Shown: positions 39,246 through 48,451, counted from the stretch's first letter. The stretch: DNA of 64,000 nt from Alphaproteobacteria bacterium UBA1301 (GCA_002307725.1 DBUB01000002.1:267058-331057); one strand, 5' to 3'. Made by a program: numbers and translations. The notes: generated by a model from the letters alone, not told the origin.

Positions 39246-41441
39246 CTAGGGCGTTACCGGCGACACCACCACGTCTTCGGCTTCCAGCGCCATAAGTTGT
39301 GCCGCAGCATAATCGGTCTTGCCGGTGCCCAGCAGCGGAATCTGCGCCACTTTGACGATGCGGCGCGGGAAGGAAAGTTTGGTCAGCCCGGCGGCGCGCA
39401 GCGGCGCATGCAAGTGGCTTAAGTCGATCTCATCGGATTCGGTCAACAAGATGATGGCCTCGCCCTTGCGATCGCGCGGGATGCTGACGACGGCATGGCG
39501 CACATCCGGCCTGAGCGAACCGACCACCGCCTCGATGGCGCCCAGCGACACCATTTCGCCGCCGATTTTGGCAAAGCGTTTGGTGCGGCCGAGGATGGTG
39601 ATGAATCCCGCGTCGTCGCGGCTCACCACATCGCCGGTATTGTACCAGCCCTCCGCCACCGGCTGAATCACGCCCGGCTGATCGTCTTTGATGTAGCCCA
39701 GCATCAGGTTGGGACCGCGTACTAACAGCTCACAGCCGTCCTTGATGCCGTCCACCGGCCGAAGTCTGACATCAAGGCAGGCGACGGCGCGCCCGACGGT
39801 GCCCGCTTTATAGTGCAGCGGCGAGTTAACGCTGATGACGGGTGCGGTTTCGGTGGTGCCATAACCCTCGAACAGCCGGACGCCGAATTTCTCGGCCCAG
39901 ATGCGCCGCGTCTCCGGCTTGATTTTTTCGGCCCCGCCGATGGCAAACCGCAGGAAATAGAAATCGTGCGGCATGGCATGGCGGGCGTAATTGGCGAGGA
40001 AGGCATCGGTGCCGAGCAAAAGGCTCGCGCCACTGTCGTAAACCAGCTCCGGAATATCGTGATAGCGCAGCGGCGACGGATACAAAAACGTCCGCGTGCC
40101 GTAAAACAACGGCGCGAAAAAGCCGAGCGTCAGCCCAAAGGAATGAAACATCGGCAAACAAGCAAAGACGCTGTCACCGGCGCCAAAACCGATGCTGACG
40201 CCGAACTGAACGCCGTTGGCGATGATATTGCGGTGACTCAGCATCACGCCTTTGGGCGTCCCTTCGGTGCCGGAGGTGAACAGCAGCACGGCCGGGCTAT
40301 CCGCATCTTGGCTCAGACCACGGGCCGCCAGCGCCGCCGGCAAACGCGCCCGCAGCCAGCCGGACAGGCGATCCCAAACCCCCGTTTGGGACAGAACATC
40401 CTCCCAATAGAGGATGCGGATGCCCGCTTGGACCAAGGCTTCCACGGCCGGTTCCAGGTGCTGGGCGGCCACGAAGGCGCGCAGGGTGATGACGCTGCGG
40501 ATTTCGGCCATGCGGCAGGTCTGCGCTACGCGCGGTGGGCCGGAGGTGAAGTTGATCATAGCGCCGGCGCGATCCAGCGCCGCCACGGCGAAGATCGTCG
40601 TGGCGCAAGCAATGCCGTTCGGCATCATGATGCCGATGATTTTTTCTTCCGCCCCGATCGTGCGCGCGAGGGGGCGCGCCAAGCTGAAAAACTTGGCGAC
40701 GAAGGCGTTGTGGTTCAAGGGCGCGCGGGCGGCGTCTTCGAGGATCGTATTGCTGCCGCCACGCACGGCGCGGCTCGCCAACAACTGGCGCAACAAGGTG
40801 GCGACCGGCGTGCCCGCCACCAGTGTTTCTTCCATGATATCGTGCAACCGCGAGCCGGCGAGCAGGCGCCGCTGATGGCCTTTGACCGCAGGCGGCAGGT
40901 TCAGCTTCACCAGCGGCAGGATGGTCAAGGTGATCTTGGGAAACAGTCGTTTGCGGACCGGCCCGCCGAGCGCGGAAAACCACGAATATTGTGGCCCGTC
41001 GATGCGGATCGGCACGATCACCGCGCCCGCCTTGTCGGCGATCATGCCGGGGCCTTCGTAGATCTTCATCAAGCCGCCGGTGCGGCTGACGCGGCCTTCC
41101 GGAAAAACCATGCAGGGCCTGCCGGCCTTGATCGCTTCCACCATTATCTTGGCGGTAATCGGGTGGGTTTGATCAAGCGTGTGGCCGCTGCGCCAATAGG
41201 GTTTCAGCCAGCGGCGTCCCGCGATGTTGGCCGGGGCGGCGAACAAAATATGCCCGGGCAGGAAAGCCGACAGCAGCACCGCATCCAGCACCGAAACATG
41301 GTTGGCGACGATCAGCACGCGGCCTCCGGCGGCAGCCAGGTTTTCCAGGCCCGTGACCCTGACGCGGCACAGCAGGCGCAGCAACGGCCGCACCAGACCA
41401 AAGGGGTGAACGCAACGCAGCAAGGAGGAAAGCAAGGCCAT
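39246..41441 (-). CDS. aas: Acyl-[ACP]--phospholipid O-acyltransferase / acyl-ACP synthetase
   Basis: A 731-residue inner-membrane bifunctional enzyme. The N-terminal PlsC-type acyltransferase has NHVSVLD (H48-x4-D53) and FPEGRVSRTGG. The second half is an AMP-forming acyl synthetase: LLFTSGTEGTPKGVMLSH (P-loop), LFEGYGTTETAPVISVNS, VARGPNLMLGYI-like VRGPNLM, WYNTGDVVSRDDAGFI and GRTKRFAKIGGEMVSLG. Aas re-acylates lyso-phosphatidylethanolamine, for example after lipoprotein maturation, and can activate free fatty acids. Single gene, converging on the exopolysaccharide locus. The synthetase keeps its C-terminal Lys in LLGTGKTDY. Confidence 0.92.
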   Translation of the reverse strand: MALLSSLLRCVHPFGLVRPLLRLLCRVRVTGLENLAAAGGRVLIVANHVSVLDAVLLSAFLPGHILFAAPANIAGRRWLKPYWRSGHTLDQTHPITAKIMVEAIKAGRPCMVFPEGRVSRTGGLMKIYEGPGMIADKAGAVIVPIRIDGPQYSWFSALGGPVRKRLFPKITLTILPLVKLNLPPAVKGHQRRLLAGSRLHDIMEETLVAGTPVATLLRQLLASRAVRGGSNTILEDAARAPLNHNAFVAKFFSLARPLARTIGAEEKIIGIMMPNGIACATTIFAVAALDRAGAMINFTSGPPRVAQTCRMAEIRSVITLRAFVAAQHLEPAVEALVQAGIRILYWEDVLSQTGVWDRLSGWLRARLPAALAARGLSQDADSPAVLLFTSGTEGTPKGVMLSHRNIIANGVQFGVSIGFGAGDSVFACLPMFHSFGLTLGFFAPLFYGTRTFLYPSPLRYHDIPELVYDSGASLLLGTDAFLANYARHAMPHDFYFLRFAIGGAEKIKPETRRIWAEKFGVRLFEGYGTTETAPVISVNSPLHYKAGTVGRAVACLDVRLRPVDGIKDGCELLVRGPNLMLGYIKDDQPGVIQPVAEGWYNTGDVVSRDDAGFITILGRTKRFAKIGGEMVSLGAIEAVVGSLRPDVRHAVVSIPRDRKGEAIILLTESDEIDLSHLHAPLRAAGLTKLSFPRRIVKVAQIPLLGTGKTDYAAAQLMALEAEDVVVSPVTP

Positions 41442-41647
41442 CGCACTCTCACGTCAACCGGCGGGACGCCTCCACGCTTATAAAGGCTGGGGTACGCCCA
41501 TTGCCAATGCGGATCCATCCACGGTGTCGCAGCAAACCACGCCGGCGTGGCGTCCGCGAAGCCGTTTGCGATCAAATAGTTGTGGCAGATCAGCGCCCTA
41601 AAATGGCAATGGCTTGCCAAACCGAAGCTCGCGTCGCGAGCGGAGAC

Positions 41648-41724
41648 TGGTGGGCCCGGAGGGACTCGAACCCCCGACCAGACCGTTATGAGCGGTCAGC
41701 TCTAACCAACTGAGCTACAGGCCC
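41648..41724 (-). tRNA. tRNA-Ile2 (anticodon CAT, lysidine type)
   Basis: A 77-nt cloverleaf with encoded CCA: acceptor GGGCCTG/CGGGCCC, D arm TAGCTCAGTTGGTTAGAGCT, anticodon stem GACCG/CGGTC with loop CTCATAA, T arm GTCGGGGGTTCGAGTCCCT-like. It has no C1:A72 mismatch, so it is not the initiator. C4-G69 and C5-G68 in the acceptor stem are TilS identity elements, favouring tRNA-Ile2 (read as AUA after lysidine) over elongator tRNA-Met. Confidence 0.85.
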
Positions 41725-41825
41725 GACCATCCCCACATAGCAGGGTTTTGGCTGCCAATGCCACTTTGGCGCCGTGGGTCCGCCTGGACTAAGGTGTCGC
41801 GTCGGGCCTCGGAAGGAGAACCACC

Positions 41826-42530
41826 ATGCGCATCACCGTTTCGGCCATAGCCTTGATTTTTGCCGCGTCGGCGGCATTTGCAGCACCTGCGGACCTCGCC
41901 CCCCAACGCACCCTGACGGTGGCCGGTCTCGGTACCGCCAAAGCTGCCCCCGACGAAGCCAGTTTTTCGACCGGGGTGGTCGCCCAGGCCCCCACCGCAC
42001 GCGCGGCGCTGGCCGCCAATTCGCAGGCGATGAATGCGGTGATTGCCAGCCTCAAGAAGCAGGGCGTACCGGATAAGGCAATCCAGACCTCAAACCTGGC
42101 GCTGAACCCGCAATATCAGACCTGCAAGCCGAATGTGACCTGTCCGCAGAAGATCGTCGGCTATGAAGTGTCGAACACCGTCGCCGTCACCGTCGGCCTC
42201 GACAAAGCAGGCACCGTGCTCGACGCTCTGGTCAGTGCTGGCGCCAACCAGATCGGCGGCATCAGCTTTTCGATCCACGATCCCAAGCCTTTGCTGGCTG
42301 AGGCGCGTGCTGGTGCGGTGAAGGACGCCGTCGACAAAGCGACGCTTTTTGCCAAAGCGGCGGGCGTCACGCTGGGGCCGATCATGTCGATCGACGAAGG
42401 CGGCAGTAACGCGCCGCGGCCAATGTTCAAGTCGATGATGGTCCGCGCCAATGACATCGGCGCCTTGCCGGTCGCCGGTGGTGAGGAATCGGTGTCCGCC
42501 AGCGTGTCGATCACCTGGATCATCAACTGA
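41826..42530 (+). CDS. SIMPL domain-containing protein (DUF541), exported
   Basis: A 234-residue protein with a signal peptide (MRITVSAIALIFAASAAFAA). The SIMPL domain follows: TLTVAGLGTAKAAPDEASFS, TGVVAQAPTARAALAANSQ, ALKKQGVPDKAIQTSNLALN-like, and YEVSNTVAVTVGLDKAGTVL, ending SVSITWIIN. SIMPL proteins are periplasmic or outer-membrane linked and often stress-related; the molecular function is not known. GGAAGGAG lies 5-6 bp before the ATG. Its 3' neighbour pepF is convergent, sharing the hairpin at 42531-42563. Confidence 0.9.
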   Translation: MRITVSAIALIFAASAAFAAPADLAPQRTLTVAGLGTAKAAPDEASFSTGVVAQAPTARAALAANSQAMNAVIASLKKQGVPDKAIQTSNLALNPQYQTCKPNVTCPQKIVGYEVSNTVAVTVGLDKAGTVLDALVSAGANQIGGISFSIHDPKPLLAEARAGAVKDAVDKATLFAKAAGVTLGPIMSIDEGGSNAPRPMFKSMMVRANDIGALPVAGGEESVSASVSITWIIN

Positions 42531-42563
42531 CCAAGAAAAAACCGGGAGAGTCGCCCCTCCCGG
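42531..42563 (-). terminator. Rho-independent terminator of pepF
   Basis: Read leftward, a 7-bp stem CCGGGAG/CTCCCGG (42557-42563 with 42542-42548, 8-nt loop) is followed by a run of six T (A at 42536-42541 on the given strand). It lies between the converging SIMPL and pepF genes and may also stop the former. Confidence 0.8.
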
Positions 42564-42590
42564 CTTCTTCGTTGCAGCAAGTCGTTGCGT

Positions 42591-44453
42591 TTATTTCTGC
42601 AGCTTCTCAATCTGGTCCATCAGCCCGTTCATGCGCGCCAGCAGCGCCTTGTAGGGGGCGGGCGTTGCCATATCGAGACCGGCCTTCTTGTAGAGCTCGT
42701 AGGGATAATCCGAACCGCCGGCCTTCAGCATGGCGATGAAGCGGTCGCGAGTTTTGGCGTCGCCGGCTTCGATGCCTTTGGTGAACACCGCCGCCCCGAC
42801 CATTGAGGTGGCATACTGATAGACGTAGAACCCATAATAGAAGTGCGGGATGAACGCCCATTCGACGCAATAGGCGGGGTCGATCTTGGTCACACCTTTG
42901 CTGTCGCCGTAATAGCGCTTGAGCAGGCCGCAATAGATTTCGCTCATCTTGGCGCCCGACAGCGCATTGCCCTTTTCCACCTCTTCATGAATGGCAAGCT
43001 GGAATTCACCGAACATGGTTTGGCGGAAGAAGGTGGTACGAATTAGTTCCAGCTCCTGGCCGAGATAATAGAGTTTTTCGGCCTTGGTCTTGGCGTGCCC
43101 CACCATGTAATCGGCGAGCAAAAACTCGTTGGAAATGGACGCGGTCTCGGCGGTGAAGGTCGAATAGTTGGAGTTTTCGTAAGGCTGGTTCGCCGTGGTC
43201 AGAAGGGTGTGAACGCCGTGGCCCCACTCGTGCACGAAGGTCGACAGCGAATAATAATCGTCGTTGTGATTGAGCAAGAGATAGGGGTGCACGTCATAGG
43301 CCGAGCCCTGCATATAGGCGCCGGGAGATTTGCCCGCCGCCGGCAGCACGTTCATCCAGCGGCCGGCAAAGCCCTTCTGGAGCAGCGCGGTATATTCGGG
43401 GCCATAGGCGGAGGTTACCAGAAGGCCAATGCGCTCGCTCTCGGCAACGTCGTATTTTGGCAGGCCCGTCGCCGGGAACATCGATGGATACATGTCGTAA
43501 TAACCGAGCTCACCCTCGATACCGAGCAACTTCTTGCGCAGTTTCAGATAGCGATGGAAGGTCGGCAGGCCCGCATTGGCCTGCGCCACCAGCTGGCGAT
43601 AGACGCTCTCTGGCATATTGTCCGTAAACAGAGCATCCGACAGGGCATCGGGGAAGTGGCGCACCTTGGCGTCGAATTCGAGCCCCAAAACCTGCGTATT
43701 CAGCATGGCGCCGAACGTGCCTTCATACTTCTTCCACGAGCCCCAGAAGGCGTCGAACACGCGTTTGCGGTCTTCGCGATTGGCCGCTTGGCGATATTTT
43801 CCATAAGCCGCCTGGTCGAGGGAATCGACTTTGGTGCCGTCGCTTAAGGTCACCGCCGGGAACGGCAGTTCGCCCGAGCCGAGCTGGCTGTAGATGTTGT
43901 CGGGCTGGGCGAGCAGATTGCCCGCCGCCGCCATCACGCCTTCGGCTTCGCTGCCGAGAGTATGCGGGGCATTGCGCAGGATGTTTTCCAGGGTGAACCC
44001 GAAGCGCTTTTTCAGTTCCGGACTTGCGGCCAGGAACGCCTTCACCTTGTCGGCGCCGACGCTGAGGATCTCCGGCGTCAGCCAAGCGATCTTTTCGCCC
44101 AGCCGCGAGGCTAGCGCCTGCGCCAGTTGGCGGCGTTCCTGGTTTTTGGAAATGCGCACATCTTCATCGCCCTTGAGCGAGGCATAGACCGACAGCCGGT
44201 CGACCTCTTTGTGCACGTCGCTGATGGCCTTGAGGGCCGCCAGCATGTCGCCGGCGCTTTTGCCGAGCGTGCCTTTGTAGCCGTCGAGCTTTTCGATCGA
44301 CGCGGCGGTGGTGTCCTTGGTCTTGGTCCAGGCGTCGGCAGAGGGATAAAGCTCGGTCAAATCCCACATTGTATTGGGTGCCGGGTCGGCGGCAAAGGCG
44401 GGCACCAGCGCTGTGGAAAGGGCCAGCGCGGCGGCAAGGGCAAATCGTTTCAT
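42591..44453 (-). CDS. pepF: Exported oligoendopeptidase F (M3 family zinc peptidase)
   Basis: A 620-residue zinc metallopeptidase that cleaves oligopeptides. The active site is FVHEWGHGVH (H408, E409, H412), with the third ligand in the downstream ETASISNEFLLADYM. The PepF signature regions YDMYPSMFP and GSAYDVHPYLLLNHNDDYYS are present. Unlike typical cytoplasmic PepF, it begins with a clear signal peptide (MKRFALAAALALSTALVPAFAA), so it is probably periplasmic and degrades imported or envelope-derived peptides. Divergent from the thioredoxin-like gene. Confidence 0.9.
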   Translation of the reverse strand: MKRFALAAALALSTALVPAFAADPAPNTMWDLTELYPSADAWTKTKDTTAASIEKLDGYKGTLGKSAGDMLAALKAISDVHKEVDRLSVYASLKGDEDVRISKNQERRQLAQALASRLGEKIAWLTPEILSVGADKVKAFLAASPELKKRFGFTLENILRNAPHTLGSEAEGVMAAAGNLLAQPDNIYSQLGSGELPFPAVTLSDGTKVDSLDQAAYGKYRQAANREDRKRVFDAFWGSWKKYEGTFGAMLNTQVLGLEFDAKVRHFPDALSDALFTDNMPESVYRQLVAQANAGLPTFHRYLKLRKKLLGIEGELGYYDMYPSMFPATGLPKYDVAESERIGLLVTSAYGPEYTALLQKGFAGRWMNVLPAAGKSPGAYMQGSAYDVHPYLLLNHNDDYYSLSTFVHEWGHGVHTLLTTANQPYENSNYSTFTAETASISNEFLLADYMVGHAKTKAEKLYYLGQELELIRTTFFRQTMFGEFQLAIHEEVEKGNALSGAKMSEIYCGLLKRYYGDSKGVTKIDPAYCVEWAFIPHFYYGFYVYQYATSMVGAAVFTKGIEAGDAKTRDRFIAMLKAGGSDYPYELYKKAGLDMATPAPYKALLARMNGLMDQIEKLQK

Positions 44454-44575
44454 GCAAGGTTCCCCGGAAATGGCGTTAAGCGCCTTTTACGCTATGCTGA
44501 GTCTGAAGACATTCACATTCGTGTTGGCGCCTCCGCGGCGGCGCGCGCGGCGCAGGGATCATAACGGAGTTAACC

Positions 44576-45079
44576 ATGAAACGGGTGCTTTTGGGCGTTG
44601 TTTTTGGACTTCTGGCAGGGGCAGTATGGGCCGCACCGGCGCCGCACATCAATCTGGGTGCTACCAGCCAGTTGCCGGTAGTCGATCGCCACCCCTACGA
44701 CGAAAACGCCGACGCCACTGCTGCGGTCAACGCCGCTTTTGCGCGGGCCAAGAAGAACGGCAAGCGGGTGTTGATCGATCTCGGCGGCAATTGGTGCGGC
44801 GACTGCATCGTGCTCGCCAACATCATGCAACTGCCCGAGATGAAGCCGTTCATCAAAAAACACTTCGAAGTGGTGACAGTCGATGTCGGTCGCTTCGACA
44901 AAAACCTGTCCATCCCGGCGCGCTTCGGAATCACCAAACGGCTCGAAGGTGTGCCGTCGGTGATCATCGCCGAGCCCGACGGGACGCAGGTCAATCCCGG
45001 CAATGTCTCGGCGCTGTCCGACGCCCGCCATATGACCCCGCAAGACATCGCCGATTGGCTTGCCCAGTGGGCGAAGTAG
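44576..45079 (+). CDS. Thioredoxin-fold protein with CGDC motif, exported
   Basis: A 167-residue protein with a signal peptide (MKRVLLGVVFGLLAGAVWAA) and one thioredoxin-like domain. The active site is NWCGDC (C74, C77) instead of CGPC; RVLIDLGGNWCGDC and RLEGVPSVIIAEPDG (cis-Pro) fit the thioredoxin_7/DUF953-like group. Probably a periplasmic disulfide reductase or isomerase. AACGGAGTTAACC precedes the ATG. It lies one base before a flavoprotein gene on the same strand. Confidence 0.85.
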   Translation: MKRVLLGVVFGLLAGAVWAAPAPHINLGATSQLPVVDRHPYDENADATAAVNAAFARAKKNGKRVLIDLGGNWCGDCIVLANIMQLPEMKPFIKKHFEVVTVDVGRFDKNLSIPARFGITKRLEGVPSVIIAEPDGTQVNPGNVSALSDARHMTPQDIADWLAQWAK

Positions 45080-45080
45080 C

Positions 45081-46322
45081 GTGGTTGATAGCGTGCCCCA
45101 CACAATAGCCGTCATCGGCGGCGGACCCGCCGGATTGCGTGCCGCCGAAGTTCTGGCCGAGGCCGGATACGCCGTCACGCTGTTCGACCATAAACCGACT
45201 GTCGGGCGCAAATTCTTGCTGGCCGGGCGCGGCGGATTGAACCTGACGCACAGCGAGCCTGCTGCCGAGTTCCTGAAGAAATATGGCGCGGCGCAAAGTC
45301 TGATGGCGCGCGCTTTGGCCCTGTTCTCGCCGGAAGAGCTTCGCGCCTGGTGCCACGATCTCGGCATTGAAACCTTTGTGGGCTCGAGTGGCCGCGTTTA
45401 TCCCCGGGACATGAAGGCGACGTCGCTTCTCCGCGCCTGGCTGAAAAAATTGAACCGGCTTGGGGTGACGTTTGCGCTTCGCCATGCCTGGACCGGATGG
45501 AACGGTGACGCACTGTCGTTCCAAACGGCGGACGGAGAAATGGTGGCCTTCAAGCCGGATGCCACCCTCATCGCGCTTGGCGGCGCCTCGTGGCCGCATC
45601 TTGGGTCCGATGGGCATTGGACCGGAATTTTCCGCGCGCACAACATTCCCCTGGCGCCGCTCCGTCCAGCCAATTGCGGTTTCGTTGTGCAATGGTCCGA
45701 TGTTTTCCGGCAGCGCCGTGCCGGAGAGCCGCTGAAACCCGTCACGCTCACCTTCGCGGGGCGCAGCCAGCGCGGCGAAATCATGATCACCCAAAACGGT
45801 GTTGAGGGCAGCCTGATCTACGCTTTCGGCGCCGCCTTGCGGGACGAAATTGAAGCGCGCGGCAAAGCCGTCATCACGCTCGACCTTCGCTCCGACCTTA
45901 CCAAAGGCGAATTGACGACGCGTTTAAGCCGTCCGCGCGGCAGCCAGTCGCTTGCCAACCACTTACGCAAGGCTGGCGGTCTATCGCCGCTCGCGGCCTC
46001 CTTGCTGCGCGAAGGCGCGCGCGATCTGCCGCCAAACGCGAGCCGCCTCGCCGAACGCATCAAAGCGATGCCTCTTACGTTGGTGGCCACGGGGCCCATA
46101 GAACGCGCCATTTCGACGGCGGGCGGGGTGTGCTTGAACGCCCTCACCGAAGATTTGATGCTGAAGAACAAACCCGGCGTCTTCGTCGCCGGCGAAATGC
46201 TGGACTGGGAAGCCCCCACCGGCGGCTATCTTCTGCAGGGCTGCTTTTCCACCGCCAGCCTGGCGGCGCGGGGGATTGGGAAGTGGCTGATTAGCCAATC
46301 CATCACGGTCGAAAACATCTAA
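45081..46322 (+). CDS. TIGR03862-type NAD(P)/FAD-dependent flavoprotein (HI0933/BaiN-like)
   Basis: A 413-residue flavoprotein: IAVIGGGPAGLRAAEVLAEAG (FAD-binding), GRKFLLAGRGGLNLTHSEP (family hallmark), VGSSGRVYPRDMKATSLLRAW, TLIALGGASWPHLGSDGHW, and ISTAGGVCLNALTED followed by GVFVAGEMLDWEAPTGGYLL. These match the HI0933-like oxidoreductase family, whose physiological substrate is mostly unknown. It starts one base after the thioredoxin-like gene; candidate starts are GTG 45081 and GTG 45093. The pairing with an exported thioredoxin may be incidental, since this protein has no signal peptide. Confidence 0.87.
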   Translation: MVDSVPHTIAVIGGGPAGLRAAEVLAEAGYAVTLFDHKPTVGRKFLLAGRGGLNLTHSEPAAEFLKKYGAAQSLMARALALFSPEELRAWCHDLGIETFVGSSGRVYPRDMKATSLLRAWLKKLNRLGVTFALRHAWTGWNGDALSFQTADGEMVAFKPDATLIALGGASWPHLGSDGHWTGIFRAHNIPLAPLRPANCGFVVQWSDVFRQRRAGEPLKPVTLTFAGRSQRGEIMITQNGVEGSLIYAFGAALRDEIEARGKAVITLDLRSDLTKGELTTRLSRPRGSQSLANHLRKAGGLSPLAASLLREGARDLPPNASRLAERIKAMPLTLVATGPIERAISTAGGVCLNALTEDLMLKNKPGVFVAGEMLDWEAPTGGYLLQGCFSTASLAARGIGKWLISQSITVENI

Positions 46323-46350
46323 CGTGCCGGGCGTATGGGCGCCGTTCAGG

Positions 46351-47649
46351 TCATCGGTTGTTCGATATATCGAAGCCCAATACCTTGGCGCATTGCTTGG
46401 TCCATGACGTGATGCTGGTGACTATCCGCTCGATCATCATCGACGACAGAGCCTCGACCCGCGCTTTGGCTCCAAGGTCAGCGAGGTGATCGAGGATCGC
46501 CGCGGCCATGCTCGACAAGATGCCAAATATCTGATCGGCATCGATACGCATCTCGCGGGCAAATTTGTCCCACTGACGAGGACCAATTTGCTCAAGCTGA
46601 TATTCGCCGCCAATCTTCATCGCGAATTTGACCTTGCGCAGGTCGAACTGTTCGTAGGGCAGAATGCTCACAAGATCATAGAGCGGCGCGAGACGGATGC
46701 GCGGCCCGCCGCCTAGAAGGACAGAGTAATTCTTGGCGTGCGCGTCCGAACCAGCAATAAGCCAATTGAACACGAGCGCCCGGACGAAGGTCTCAACATC
46801 GGCCGCTTGATTTGTCGAGTTGGCTCGAAGCAGCTCGGCAATCTGCGCGGTGCTCGGGCCCTTTTCATTCTGATATTTCTGGGTCGGCGGAACACCGAGA
46901 GCCTGGCACATATCCTCCTGATGAACGCGGAGGATGTCGTTGCCCGAGCGAACGCGGTCATAGCGCTCGACGACGATCGCCACCTCGTCTTCGAAATGGA
47001 GTACTTCCGAATGCGCTGCTGGAAGCCCAAGGCTCCGCGCCAGCGCTAGGCAAATATGCTCGTTTTCGGCGTGGCCATCGAATTGACCCGCCGGGGGCTT
47101 CAAGATGTGTGTCGTAGGAATACGGCCTGACGGTACGCCCCATTTGCCGTCCTCATATAGAAGTGCAGTCTTGGGCTGTGCCCCCGCAAGGCTGAATTGC
47201 CCGGTATCCCTCGGCAAGCGCCAGGCGGAATGATCCTGCTTTAAGAAACGAAGGCGTTCGGCGACAGCTTTTTCATCAATCCATTCGACGTGATCCGTGC
47301 TTCCGTTGCGAACGGCCTCCAGCCTATCGGGCGGAACGAATTGAACGGCGCCTGCACAATCTTCCCCGACATTCGCGATGAGCGCGAACACGTTGCGCGA
47401 CGAAACCTGAAATTTCTGCGCCCATTTACCGAGGACAAATTCATTGTCGGGCAGCAGTCCCCAGAGAAATGCCTCGATAACCGATGAACCGTGCTGGGCT
47501 GCGGCGAGCGGCATGGAGAGCGACAGCGGATATGCCCCTTCGGCATTACGCCAAGCCTCGTCATACACAAATGTCAGGCGACCCGTCTTATCCCGCTGAA
47601 CGCGACCGATTTCCGTTCCAGCCAATAAAGCGACGAGTTCATCTATCAT
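46351..47649 (-). CDS. hipA: HipA-family serine/threonine kinase toxin
   Basis: A 432-residue HipA. The toxin phosphorylates glutamyl-tRNA synthetase in E. coli, halting translation and causing dormancy; the target of this one is unknown. Visible motifs: FLWGLLPDNE, GQFSLAGAQPKTALL (gatekeeper-type autophosphorylation Ser about S153), THILKPP, VVERYDR, HQEDMCQALG, the catalytic loop AGSDAHAKNYS (D302) and LAPLYDLVS (DFG-like Asp). All key kinase residues appear intact. The ATG overlaps the hipB stop by 4 bp, so both are translated from one mRNA. Confidence 0.93.
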   Translation of the reverse strand: MIDELVALLAGTEIGRVQRDKTGRLTFVYDEAWRNAEGAYPLSLSMPLAAAQHGSSVIEAFLWGLLPDNEFVLGKWAQKFQVSSRNVFALIANVGEDCAGAVQFVPPDRLEAVRNGSTDHVEWIDEKAVAERLRFLKQDHSAWRLPRDTGQFSLAGAQPKTALLYEDGKWGVPSGRIPTTHILKPPAGQFDGHAENEHICLALARSLGLPAAHSEVLHFEDEVAIVVERYDRVRSGNDILRVHQEDMCQALGVPPTQKYQNEKGPSTAQIAELLRANSTNQAADVETFVRALVFNWLIAGSDAHAKNYSVLLGGGPRIRLAPLYDLVSILPYEQFDLRKVKFAMKIGGEYQLEQIGPRQWDKFAREMRIDADQIFGILSSMAAAILDHLADLGAKARVEALSSMMIERIVTSITSWTKQCAKVLGFDISNNR

Positions 47650-47933
47650 GGCTTACTCTTCCTGGCAGCGGCGACGATGTCATCGATGTTGATGGACGGC
47701 ACGGATATGGCATTTGGCTTGGGCTTATCGGTCAACGCGTCCAGACGAATGCTCAAGGCATCGAGGGCACGCAGCACGATCCCTAACTCCGCTCGGACAC
47801 GGCCACGCTCGATTCCAATGATCCATTTGCGATTCACGCCGATCCGCTCGGCCAGCGCGGCTTGATCGAGGCCGAGTTCTTTGCGGCGCCCCCGGATGAG
47901 TGCGCCAAGATCGGCAGGTGTGCGTATGAGCAT
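47646..47933 (-). CDS. hipB: HipB-like XRE-family antitoxin
   Basis: A 95-residue helix-turn-helix protein: LGALIRGRRKELGLDQAALA and RIGVNRKWIIGIERGRV form the XRE domain (residues 6-62); the C-terminus SINIDDIVAAARKSKP is probably flexible. HipB neutralises HipA and represses its own promoter. Three direct repeats just upstream are probable operators. Short gene first, kinase second, is the standard hipBA order. Confidence 0.92.
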   Translation of the reverse strand: MLIRTPADLGALIRGRRKELGLDQAALAERIGVNRKWIIGIERGRVRAELGIVLRALDALSIRLDALTDKPKPNAISVPSINIDDIVAAARKSKP

Positions 47934-47946
47934 GGCTGCCCTTATA

Positions 47947-48017
47947 TGTTACCGTTCTAGGACATTATACACATGTGACCGTTAAGGGACAATAGGTAAT
48001 GTGACCGATACCGGACA
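47947..48017 (-). promoter_or_regulatory. Three direct operator-like repeats upstream of hipB
   Basis: Three copies of TGTnACCGnTnnnGGACA begin at 47947, 47974 and 48000, spaced 27 and 26 bp (about 2.5 helical turns), within 15-85 bp upstream of the hipB start. Each has imperfect dyad character (TGT..CC / GG.ACA). They probably bind HipB dimers cooperatively; the promoter must lie among them. Confidence 0.65.
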
Positions 48018-48251
48018 TTGCCAATAGCCGCCCTTTTTAAGCCCTCAAAGGTCAGAAAAAGGGGATTTATGGCGCTGTAGGGCCCCTTCGGAAGGGGCAG
48101 GATGCGACGTTTCACTCTCAAGAGCGCTGAGTGGCGAAGCTGCGCGGTGCGAAAGGGGGCTTGCCAGGGCGTAGCTGTGCAGTGCGAGGGAAAGCCCGGC
48201 TTCGCGAAAGGCATTACGCTGGGGCAGGCTCCACTGCTGCGCAGCGTAGCC
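48018..48251. other. Intergenic region between hipBA operators and tRNA-Leu
   Basis: No coding frame is convincing. It contains a stable hairpin GCCCCTT-CGG-AAGGGGC at 48082-48098 and several G+C-rich repeats of GCTGCGC-type words; the hairpin may end tRNA-Leu transcription, which runs leftward. Confidence 0.4.
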
Positions 48252-48339
48252 TGGTGCGGGCGGCCGGACTTGAACCGGCACGAGCCTCTCGGCCCTACGG
48301 ATTTTAAGTCCGTTGCGTCTACCATTTCGCCACGCCCGC
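48252..48339 (-). tRNA. tRNA-Leu (anticodon TAA)
   Basis: An 88-nt class II tRNA with encoded CCA. Acceptor GCGGGCG/CGCCCGC, D arm TGGCGAAATGGTAGACGC, anticodon loop CTTAAAA with TAA, a long variable arm (GGGCCGAGAGGCTCG) and T arm GCCGGTTCAAGTCCGGC. Discriminator A73. The long variable arm and TAA anticodon identify leucine. Confidence 0.96.
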
Positions 48340-48451
48340 GTCGGCTCGCTGTATAACCCAGCCCGCCGAACGCCGCTACGGTCGTCATAGAGTGCAACTT
48401 GTAGTATAGTACGAGTCGAAATACGGTGCATTGCCAATACCTTATCGTGTA

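Noticed and set aside
39813..41483. A 556-codon frame antisense to aas
   Set aside because: Aas motifs on the opposite strand are unambiguous; the antisense product is low-complexity.
41648..41724. Elongator tRNA-Met
   Set aside because: CAT anticodon fits, but C4-G69 and C5-G68 in the acceptor stem are tRNA-Ile2 identity elements.
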